NCBI RefSeq assembly: GCF_026339935.1
Contig: NZ_JAPEPX010000001.1
Span: 496,001 to 560,000 of the forward strand
DNA from: Streptomyces sp. NBC_01551
Lineage (GTDB): Bacteria; Actinomycetota; Actinomycetes; Streptomycetales; Streptomycetaceae
DNA length: 64,000 nt
Direction: 5' to 3'
In this document: in pieces, positions 1-6,353 of the stretch
Layout: each line of letters begins with the position of its first letter
Numbering within the stretch: the first letter of the stretch is position 1
Translations under genes and position numbers: made by a program
The notes under the pieces: model-generated
Told to the model about the DNA's origin: nothing
Databases searched by the model: none
What the model saw: the letters and a program-made list of their open reading frames with translations, nothing else

Positions 1-1220
1 CGCACCGCGCCTTCCCCCGGGGCGAGTTCACCGGCAAGCAGGTGCAACAGGGTCGACTTCCCGGCGCCGTTGGGGCCGGTGACCAGCAGCCGTTCGCCCG
101 CCGCGAGCCGGAACCCGGTGGGCGCCAGCCGCCCGGGCAGCGCGAGTCCCGTCGCCTCGACGACCCCGGCGGAGCCGGCCGTGAACCGGCCGGTGAAGCT
201 GAGCGGCCGGGGCGGCGGCGGTACCGGGTTCTCCGTCAGGCGGTGCAGTCGCTCGCGGGCCGCCCGGATCCGGCTCGCAGCGCCATGGGTGCGGGACCGG
301 GCCCGGAACGCGCCGGCCCCGCTGAAGCCGCGCGGCAGCTTGCGGGGGATCTCGCCGAAGCGCCCGATGCTGGTCTCGGCGAGCCGCTCGGCGCGGCGGA
401 ACTCCTCGCGCCATTCCTCGTGCTCCCGCTCCCGGCGGGCGCGGTCGGCGGCGCGGGCGGTCAGGAAGCCGGCGTAGCCGTTGCCGTAACGGCGAACGGT
501 GCGGTGGTCGTGGTCCACCTCCAGGATCGTGGTGGTGACGCGGTCGAGGAAGAGCCGGTCGTGGGTGACGGCGACGAGGGTGCCGCGGTGGGCGCGCAGC
601 CGGTCCTCCAGCCAGCCGACGGCCTCGTCGTCGAGGTCGTTGGTGGGTTCGTCGAGCAGGAGCAGCTCCGGTTCGGCGGCGAGGGTGGCGGCGAGGGCGA
701 GGCGGGAGCGCCGGCCACCGGAGAGCGCGGCGAGCCGGCGGTCCGGGTCGAGCGCGGTGCGTTCACCGAGGCGGCGCAGGACGGTCGCGACCCGGCGCTC
801 GGCGTCGCGGCCGCCGCGCGCCTCGTAGGCCGCGAGGAGGTCTCCGTAGGCGGCGAGCCCGTCGGGGCCGGCCTGCCGCAGTTGCGCCTCGGCGGTGCGG
901 ATGCGGCGTTCCAGGGCCCGCAGGTCGGCGAGGGCGAGGTCGATCACGTCGCCGACGCGGGCGGTCGGGGGGAGGTCGAGCGCCTGCGCGAGGTGCCCGA
1001 CCCCGCCGGGCGCGGTGACGGCGACCCGCCCGTGGTCGGGCCGTTCGGCGCCCGCGAGGAGCCGGAGCAGGGTGGACTTCCCCGATCCGTTGTCCCCGAC
1101 GACACCGACCCGCTCGCCGGGCCGGACCGTACGGCTGACGCGGTCCAGGACGACGTGGGTGCCGTAGCGCTTGGTGACGTCGGACAGGACGATCTGGGTG
1201 GCGGCAAGTGGAGCACGCAA
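1..1220 (-). CDS. ABC-F family ATPase (partial, 3' end outside window)
   Basis: Soluble ATPase with two fused nucleotide-binding domains and no membrane segments. ABC-F proteins act at the ribosome; many Streptomyces members give antibiotic self-protection. The first domain shows Walker A GDNGSGKS, the signature ALSGG and Walker B LLLLDEPTNDLDD; a charged linker follows, then a second Walker A GPNGAGKST, after which the gene leaves the window. I place the start at a TTG at 1220 (protein begins MRAPLAATQIVL) because GAGGAGAGGG lies just upstream; a second in-frame TTG sits at 1226. Two near-identical palindromes upstream suggest repressor control. Family assignment is secure; resistance versus housekeeping translation factor is not decided by sequence. 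Confidence 0.9.
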   Translation of the reverse strand, partial: MRAPLAATQIVLSDVTKRYGTHVVLDRVSRTVRPGERVGVVGDNGSGKSTLLRLLAGAERPDHGRVAVTAPGGVGHLAQALDLPPTARVGDVIDLALADLRALERRIRTAEAQLRQAGPDGLAAYGDLLAAYEARGGRDAERRVATVLRRLGERTALDPDRRLAALSGGRRSRLALAATLAAEPELLLLDEPTNDLDDEAVGWLEDRLRAHRGTLVAVTHDRLFLDRVTTTILEVDHDHRTVRRYGNGYAGFLTARAADRARREREHEEWREEFRRAERLAETSIGRFGEIPRKLPRGFSGAGAFRARSRTHGAASRIRAARERLHRLTENPVPPPPRPLSFTGRFTAGSAGVVEATGLALPGRLAPTGFRLAAGERLLVTGPNGAGKSTLLHLLAGELAPGEGAV

Positions 1221-1251
1221 GGGCAATCCCTCTCCTCGACGGCAACGTGAA

Positions 1252-1319
1252 GAGACGAACCGTCTCGTCTCGTGACGACCTTAAACGAAGACCAGGAGCC
1301 ATCGCAAGACGTTTCGTCT
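1252..1319. promoter_or_regulatory. Two matching palindromic operators upstream of the ABC-F gene
   Basis: GAGACG-AAC-CGTCTC lies at 1252-1266 and AGACG-TTT-CGTCT at 1307-1319. Read on opposite strands the two sites share GAGACGAA(A/C)CGTCT(C/T)G, with centres 54 bp apart. They sit 32-100 bp upstream of the ABC-F start and between it and the end of the racemase gene, so they most likely control the ABC-F gene. Shape and length fit a TetR-type repressor dimer; the regulator is not encoded next to it. The repeats are observed; repressor binding is inferred. Confidence 0.55.
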
Positions 1320-1357
1320 CGTCAGCGCGAGCGCGTGCATGCGCGTGCGCGCGCGGA

Positions 1358-2149
1358 TCACCCGACGGGCGCGTTCTCCCCGACGAGCAGCCGGCCCTCG
1401 GCGTATCCGAGCGCGGCGGCCGGGAGCTGCGACGGGCGGCCGCTGAGCAGCACGGTCAGTGCGCCGGTACGGGGCAGACCGGGCTCCGGCAGTGCGCCGA
1501 AGCGGCGCAACGCCTGGACGGCGACCGGTTCGGCGGAGCCGTGGAAGACGAGCTCGGTGCCGCCGGTCCGCTGGGCCAGGGCGGCCCGGATGGGCTCCTC
1601 GACCAGCTCGTAGTGCGTGCAGCCGAGCACCACGTCGGTGACGTCCGGCGGGGTCAGCGCGGCGGCCGCGGCGACGGCCCGTACGACCGCCTCCTCGTTC
1701 CCGTACTCGACGGCGTCCGCGAGACCGGGGCACGGCACCTCGGTCACCTGGACCCCGGCGGCGAAGTCCCGGATCAGCCCGCGCTGGTAGGGGCTGCCGG
1801 TGGTGGCGGGGGTGGCCCAGATCGCCACCCGGCCGCCGGAGGCCGCGGCGGGCTTGATCGCCGGCACGGTCCCGATGACGGGGATCCCCGGCTCCAGCTC
1901 GGCCCGCAGGTTCGGCAGGCTGTGCACGGAGGCGGTGTTGCAGGCCACGATCAGCGCGTCGGGGCGGTGCGCGGCGGCGGCCCGTGCGACGGCGACGGCC
2001 CGCTCGGTGAGGTCGGCGGGGGTACGCGGCCCCCACGGCATTCCGTCGGGGTCGGAGGAGAGAACCAGATCGGCATCCGGCCGCAGCCGCCGCATCGCGG
2101 CAGCCGCCGCGAGGAGGCCGATCCCGGAGTCCATGAGGGCGATCTTCAC
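1358..2149 (-). CDS. Glutamate/aspartate racemase family protein
   Basis: A 263-residue cytoplasmic protein of the MurI/Asp-Glu racemase superfamily, which interconverts L- and D-amino acids by a two-cysteine acid/base mechanism without cofactor. Both catalytic motifs are present: ACNTAS near residue 70 and GCTHYE near residue 175, and the N-terminus MDSGIGLL matches the family's DSGxGGL loop. Length is normal for MurI. The SDPDGMPWG loop differs from the usual D-x-x-x-x-PYG, so this may be a paralogue rather than the essential cell-wall glutamate racemase; I therefore give no symbol. It is monocistronic, and its start lies close to a pair of direct repeats. Confidence 0.82.
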   Translation of the reverse strand: MKIALMDSGIGLLAAAAAMRRLRPDADLVLSSDPDGMPWGPRTPADLTERAVAVARAAAAHRPDALIVACNTASVHSLPNLRAELEPGIPVIGTVPAIKPAAASGGRVAIWATPATTGSPYQRGLIRDFAAGVQVTEVPCPGLADAVEYGNEEAVVRAVAAAAALTPPDVTDVVLGCTHYELVEEPIRAALAQRTGGTELVFHGSAEPVAVQALRRFGALPEPGLPRTGALTVLLSGRPSQLPAAALGYAEGRLLVGENAPVG

Positions 2150-2210
2150 CTGGTCACCTTAATCGACCGGACCCGAAACCCCAGCTTTCCCCACCCCCGG
2201 CGCCCTCGTC

Positions 2211-2423
2211 CCCGCCGGCCCGTCCCGGCCCCGCGGCAATCCCAGCCCCGTCGGCGTTTGAGGCGCGGGGTCCGGGGCCGCGCCCCGGCAGCGGCGCCGC
2301 ACCCGACACCCCACCACCCGGCCCCGCCGACCCCGCCGGCCCGTCCCGGCCCCGCCGGAATCCCAGCCCCGTCGGCGTTTGAGGCGCGGGGTCCGGGGCC
2401 GCGCCCCGGCAGCGGCGCCGCAC
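2211..2423. repeat. Two 92-bp direct repeats in the 345-bp gap before the glycosyltransferase
   Basis: Copy one is 2211-2302 and copy two 2332-2423, exactly 121 bp apart and nearly identical. Each contains CGTCGGCGTTTGAGGCGCGG followed by an internal inverted repeat of the type GGGGTCCGGGGCCGCGCCCC. This is the kind of GC-rich intergenic element scattered through many Streptomyces genomes. I see no gene in 2150-2494; the repeats account for most of it. A structured RNA or terminator role is possible but not shown. Confidence 0.8.
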
Positions 2424-2494
2424 GGGCGGGGATCCGTCGGCGGGACACCCCCGAGGAGCGAGACACGCGCCCCCCGCTTCGGCACACTGCCGCA

Positions 2495-3673
2495 ATGGGC
2501 CTCCTCACCACCGCCGCCTACGTCTCCCTCGCCGCCTGGCTCTGGCTCACCCTCGCCCAGGGCATGTTCTGGCGCACCGACGTCCGCCTCCCCCCGCGCA
2601 CCGCCCCCGCCCACTGGCCCTCCGTCGCCATCGTCGTCCCGGCCAGGGACGAGGCCGAGGTGCTGCCACGCAGCCTGCCTTCCCTGCTCGCCCAGGACTA
2701 TCCCGGCGACGCCGAGGTGATCCTGGTCGACGACGGCAGTACGGACGGCACCGCCGCCCTCGCCCTCCGCCTCGCCGCCGCACACCCCGGACTCCCCCTC
2801 ACCGTCGTCTCCCCCGGCGACCCCGAACCCGGCTGGACCGGCAAGCTCTGGGCGCTCCGACACGGCATCGCCCACGCCCGCCGCACCCCGCAGGGTCCGG
2901 ACGGGCCCGAGTTCCTCCTCCTCACCGACGCCGACATCGCCCACGAGCCCGACAGCCTCCGCGAGCTCGTCGCCGCCGCGACCACCGCCCACCTCGACCT
3001 CGTCTCCCAGATGGCCCGGCTGCGCGTCGCGAGCTTCTGGGAGCGGCTCGTCGTCCCCGCCTTCGTCTACTTCTTCGCCCAGCTCTACCCCTTCCGCCGG
3101 ATCAACCGCCCCACCGGCCGCACCGCCGCGGCCGCCGGCGGCTGCGTCCTGCTGCGCACCGAGGCCGCCGTCCGCGCCGGCGTCCCCGACTCCATCCGGC
3201 AGGCCGTCATCGACGACGTCTCCCTCGCCCGCGCGGTCCGCCGCAGCGGCGGCCGGATCTGGCTGGGGCTCGCGGAGCGGGTGGACAGCGTGCGCCCGTA
3301 CCCCGCCCTGAAGGACCTGTGGCGGATGGTCTCGCGCAGCGCCTACGCGCAACTGCGCCACCAGCCGCTACTGCTGGCCGGGACGGTGGCCGGCCTGGTC
3401 CTCGTCTACCTCGTCCCCCCGGCCGCCCTCCTCGCCGGCCTCGCGGCCGGCCCGCCGGCGGCCGCCTGGGCCGGGGGCCTGGCCTGGCTGCTGATGGCCG
3501 GCACCTACCTGCCGATGCTGCGCTACTACCGGCAGCCCGCCGCCCTCGCCCCGCTGCTGCCGTTCACCGCGCTGCTCTACCTGCTGATGACCGTCGACTC
3601 CGCTTTCCTTCACTACCGCGGTCGCGGGGCCGCCTGGAAGGGCCGTACCTATGCCCGCCCCAGCGACGCCTGA
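2495..3673 (+). CDS. hpnB: Membrane glycosyltransferase, HpnB-like (GT2)
   Basis: A 392-residue GT-A fold enzyme with an N-terminal membrane helix (residues about 3-22), a family 2 catalytic domain and C-terminal membrane helices (about 290-375). Motifs: VVPARDEAE, VDDGST, the sugar-nucleotide metal site LLTDADIAH, and the PGWTGKLWAL and AAAAGGCVLLR blocks typical of hopanoid-associated glycosyltransferase HpnB. The start ATG at 2495 begins right at the first membrane helix; a longer frame to 1208 is spurious because it runs antisense through the racemase gene. HpnB usually sits in hopanoid clusters, but no squalene or hopene gene is nearby, so the acceptor is unknown. Confidence 0.85.
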   Translation: MGLLTTAAYVSLAAWLWLTLAQGMFWRTDVRLPPRTAPAHWPSVAIVVPARDEAEVLPRSLPSLLAQDYPGDAEVILVDDGSTDGTAALALRLAAAHPGLPLTVVSPGDPEPGWTGKLWALRHGIAHARRTPQGPDGPEFLLLTDADIAHEPDSLRELVAAATTAHLDLVSQMARLRVASFWERLVVPAFVYFFAQLYPFRRINRPTGRTAAAAGGCVLLRTEAAVRAGVPDSIRQAVIDDVSLARAVRRSGGRIWLGLAERVDSVRPYPALKDLWRMVSRSAYAQLRHQPLLLAGTVAGLVLVYLVPPAALLAGLAAGPPAAAWAGGLAWLLMAGTYLPMLRYYRQPAALAPLLPFTALLYLLMTVDSAFLHYRGRGAAWKGRTYARPSDA

Positions 3674-3832
3674 AACCGTGCGGCAGCCCCTGAAGGGGCG
3701 TCATCCGAGGTCACCGCGTTGTGACGCTCCGTCAACAGCACGTCGGTGCAACACACAACCAGTGAGCACGAGAGGTATCAAGATGGGACGCACGTGACGA
3801 AACGTGCACGTGAACGTGAAGTGAAAGCTGAG

Positions 3833-3862
3833 GCCCTGACCTGGGAATATGCAGGTCAGGGC
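3833..3862. promoter_or_regulatory. Perfect 10-bp stem-loop upstream of the Gln/Pro-rich gene
   Basis: GCCCTGACCT at 3833-3842 pairs exactly with AGGTCAGGGC at 3853-3862 around a 10-nt loop. No T-run follows. Just upstream (3787-3815) is a cluster of ACGTG words, including the palindrome ACGTGCACGT, and at 3783 a four-codon open frame (ATG GGA CGC ACG TGA) with an upstream GAGAGG. It could be an attenuator, the terminator of a short leader RNA, or a protein site. The pairing is observed; the role is inferred. Confidence 0.45.
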
Positions 3863-3883
3863 GGTGTTGACGAGCCCTCGCTA

Positions 3884-3912
3884 TGGACCCCGTGAAGTCG
3901 TGGGCTTAACTT
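3884..3912 (+). promoter_or_regulatory. Candidate leaderless promoter of the Gln/Pro-rich gene
   Basis: TAACTT at 3907-3912 fits the actinobacterial TANNNT -10 and lies 7 nt before the ATG at 3920; TGGACC at 3884-3889 is a weak -35 at 17-bp spacing. There is no Shine-Dalgarno sequence, which fits leaderless translation. Inferred from sequence only. Confidence 0.4.
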
Positions 3913-3919
3913 AGGTCCC

Positions 3920-4420
3920 ATGACCTCCCCCCGCTCCACTTATGGCGGCGGTTACTACTCCGCGCCCTCCTTCCCGGACACCCCCATCTACGACTCCCTC
4001 GTCGCCGAACGCGGCACCCCGCAGATCGCCCCGATCCGCGTTCCGGCCGCCTACGACTCCCCGAGCGCCGGTTACTCGAGCGGTGGTTACCTGCCGGCCC
4101 TCGCCTCCGCCCTGCCGGCGCTGCCGGCCGCGCTGCCCCCGGCGATGCCGCAGCAGCAGGCCCCGGCGTACGGGTACCCCCAGTACCAGCAGCAGGCGGC
4201 GCCGCAGCCGATGCCGCTGCAGAACGCGCCGGCCCCGTACATCCCGCAGCAGCAGCCGGTCCGCGCGGGCTACGTCCCGCAGCCGCAGCAGCCCCGGCCG
4301 GTAGCCGCCGCCACCGGGTACGAGGCGATGCGCCCGGCCGCCCCGCGCCCGATGCCGACTCCGGCACAGGGCGGGTACGAGGACCCGTACGGCCGCCCCT
4401 ACCAGGGACGCGGCTACTGA
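3920..4420 (+). CDS. Gln/Pro/Tyr-rich small protein (DUF6643-like)
   Basis: A 166-residue low-complexity protein. The first 50 residues are conserved-looking (STYGGGYYSAPSFPDTP, then DSLVAERGTPQIAPIRVP); the rest is rich in Pro, Gln, Ala and Tyr with QQQ and YPQYQQQ stretches and ends in YQGRGY. No signal peptide, membrane helix or catalytic motif is visible. I recall this N-terminus from Streptomyces proteins named DUF6643; that link is from memory. The tail resembles disordered, phase-separation-prone regions. It is monocistronic, probably leaderless, and lies behind a hairpin leader, so it may be tightly regulated. Function unknown. Confidence 0.75.
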   Translation: MTSPRSTYGGGYYSAPSFPDTPIYDSLVAERGTPQIAPIRVPAAYDSPSAGYSSGGYLPALASALPALPAALPPAMPQQQAPAYGYPQYQQQAAPQPMPLQNAPAPYIPQQQPVRAGYVPQPQQPRPVAAATGYEAMRPAAPRPMPTPAQGGYEDPYGRPYQGRGY

Positions 4421-4521
4421 CGGCGGGCCGCCGGGCGGTCTGACAGGAGGCTGACGGGCGCTGCGACGGGCGGGCCGATACTCCCTCGGTCCGCGCCGGG
4501 GTCGCCTGGCAAGATGCCTCC

Positions 4522-5346
4522 ATGGCGAATTTGTATGTCCAGGCCCTCCATGTCCATCCCGTCAAGTCGGTAGCGGGGACTGCTCCCGACGAGGTGGCCG
4601 TGGAGCCCTGGGGGCTGTCCGGGGACCGCCGCTGGGCGGTGGTCGACAGCGAGGGTGCGGTGATCACCCAACGCCAGCAGGCGCGGCTGGCCTTGGCCTC
4701 GGCCCGTCCGCTGGAGGGCGGCCGGGTCGCGCTGTCCGGTCCGGGCATGGCGGAGCTGGTCGTGGAGGTGCCGGAGCCCGGGCCCCTGGAGCCCGTCGTG
4801 CTGTTCGGCAAGAAGGTCGAGACCGTCGTCGCGGCGAGCGCCGCGGCCGACTGGTTCTCCGCGTACCTCGGGCTCCCGGCCCGGCTGGTGCACATGGACG
4901 ACCCCGCCGTGCGCCGGCCCGTCGACCCGGACTACGCCCTGCCCGGCGAGACCGTGAGCCTGGCCGACGCCTACCCGCTGCTCCTCACCACCCTCGCCTC
5001 GCTGGACGCGCTGAACCAGCTGATCGCGCAGGGGGACCATCCCGAGGAGGGCCCGCTCCCGATCGATCGGTTCCGCTCGAACGTGGTGGTGGCGGGGGCC
5101 GAGGCGTGGGCCGAGGACGGCTGGCGGCGGATCGCGATCGGCGACGCCGTCTTCCGCGGGGTGCGCGAGTGCGGGCGGTGCATCGTCACCACCACCGACC
5201 AGAGGACGGCGGAGCGCGGCAAGGAGCCGCTGAAGACCCTGGCGCGGCACCGGCGGATCGGGAAGTCCCTCGCGTTCGGACGGCAGCTGGTGCCGGTCCG
5301 GCTGGGCACGGTACGCGTGGGCGACGAGGTACGCGTGCTGGAATAA
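4522..5346 (+). CDS. MOSC domain protein (molybdenum-cofactor sulfurase-like)
   Basis: A 274-residue protein with an N-terminal MOSC beta-barrel (residues 1-115; LHVHPVKSV and GDRRWAVVD are typical) and a C-terminal MOSC domain (about 120-274). The conserved cysteine lies in VRECGRCIVTTTDQ near residue 220. Relatives include YcbX and eukaryotic mARC, which use molybdenum cofactor to reduce N-hydroxylated compounds. Length and architecture match this family. It starts at ATG 4522, stands alone, and no cofactor genes are adjacent, so the substrate cannot be inferred. Confidence 0.88.
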   Translation: MANLYVQALHVHPVKSVAGTAPDEVAVEPWGLSGDRRWAVVDSEGAVITQRQQARLALASARPLEGGRVALSGPGMAELVVEVPEPGPLEPVVLFGKKVETVVAASAAADWFSAYLGLPARLVHMDDPAVRRPVDPDYALPGETVSLADAYPLLLTTLASLDALNQLIAQGDHPEEGPLPIDRFRSNVVVAGAEAWAEDGWRRIAIGDAVFRGVRECGRCIVTTTDQRTAERGKEPLKTLARHRRIGKSLAFGRQLVPVRLGTVRVGDEVRVLE

Positions 5347-5417
5347 CACCTTCGAGGGGCTCCGCACGCCTTCTGGAACCAACGTGCCCGACCACGCCGT
5401 TGGAGCTTTCGGAACGT

Positions 5418-5463
5418 GTGGACACTCAGGTGGAATCTCGCGTGGAAGTCACGTGAATCTCAC
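5418..5463. repeat. Short GTGGA-type repeats in the gap before the membrane protein
   Basis: Four degenerate 11-12 bp units (GTGGACACTCAG, GTGGAATCTCGC, GTGGAAGTCAC, GTGAATCTCAC) lie head to tail about 140 bp upstream of the next start. They may be a protein-binding array or chance. Nothing else is seen in 5347-5601. Confidence 0.3.
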
Positions 5464-5601
5464 GACGAGACGGTGCGGGGGAACGTGCACCGGATCGGGT
5501 GACACATGTCCCGCGCGTCCCGGAATGCGCGTCCGCCGGGCGTGCGGGAGGCTGGGACGCGCAGGCAGGCGGAGGCTGGCACAAGTAGGGGGAGCCGGAC
5601 C

Positions 5602-6213
5602 GTGTGGACAGCACTGGGTGTGTGGCGTTGGCGGCGCAATCCGCTGCGCCGGCCGACCGATCTCTTCGAGGCGTGGGTGGCGTTCGCCGCGCTGCTGTGC
5701 TTCCTGGTGGTGGCTCCGGCCATCGGCTGGGTGGCGGGAGCGCAGGTGGACGGAACCCTTCAGCGGGCCGCGCGCGAACAGCGGCACGAGCGGTACCTCG
5801 TCCCGGCCGTGGTGGTCCGGCCTGGCCCGGCGCCGCTGCCCGGGGCGTCCGCCGATCCGTCGGCGCAGCGGCAGACCCCGCAGCGGACGCGGATCGTGGC
5901 CGCGTGGACGGCGCCCGACGGCAGCAGCCACGAGGGCACGGTGCCGGCCGCGGAGGAACCGCCCCGCGCCGGCGACCAGTTCCGGATATGGACGGACACC
6001 CGGGGCCGGGTGGTGGGGCAGCCGCTCGACCCGTCCTCCGCCTCGTTCCACGCGGGTACGGCAGGCCTGGCCGCCGCCCTCGCCGCGGCCGCTCTGGTGG
6101 AGACGGTCCGGCGGCTGGTCGTACGAAGGCTCATGCATCGGCGGTACATACGGCTGGACCGCGCCTGGGCGGCGGCCGGCCCGGACTGGGGCCGGGCGGG
6201 CGCGGGCAGCTGA
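5602..6213 (+). CDS. Two-helix membrane protein, Rv1733c-like
   Basis: A 203-residue protein with two membrane helices, at about residues 20-44 (FEAWVAFAALLCFLVVAPAIGW) and 150-172 (AGLAAALAAAALVETV), flanking a soluble loop with the pattern RIVAAWTAPDGSSHEGTVP and GDQFRIWTDTRGRVV. The layout matches the Rv1733c-type membrane proteins common in Streptomyces; function unknown. I start at GTG 5602 because AGGGGGAG sits 9 nt upstream and the helix begins correctly; the longer frame from 5506 has no such site. The basic N-terminus RWRRNPLRRP is typical. Confidence 0.75.
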   Translation: MWTALGVWRWRRNPLRRPTDLFEAWVAFAALLCFLVVAPAIGWVAGAQVDGTLQRAAREQRHERYLVPAVVVRPGPAPLPGASADPSAQRQTPQRTRIVAAWTAPDGSSHEGTVPAAEEPPRAGDQFRIWTDTRGRVVGQPLDPSSASFHAGTAGLAAALAAAALVETVRRLVVRRLMHRRYIRLDRAWAAAGPDWGRAGAGS

Positions 6214-6259
6214 CCTGGCAACTCCCCGGCCCCGCGCGCGCTACGGTGGAGAGCCAGTT

Positions 6260-6295
6260 CAGTCGCTTCAGTCGCTTCGGCCGCTTCGGTGGCTT
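6260..6295. repeat. Four 9-bp tandem repeats before the beta-helix/AAA+ gene
   Basis: CAGTCGCTT, CAGTCGCTT, CGGCCGCTT and CGGTGGCTT run without gaps, and a fifth similar word, CCGTCGCTT, lies at 6307-6315. They occupy the leader of the next gene. They may be slippage-prone or a binding array; role unknown. Confidence 0.6.
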
Positions 6296-6353
6296 TTGAG
6301 CGGCTTCCGTCGCTTCGGCAGCGCGAGTACGAGGGTGGGGGCACGACAGCACC

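Noticed and set aside
42..1250. A 402-codon open frame on the plus strand opposite the ABC-F gene
   Set aside because: It is a GC-driven antisense frame: composition is Gly/Arg/Glu-rich with no motif, while the minus strand shows two complete Walker motifs and an ABC signature.
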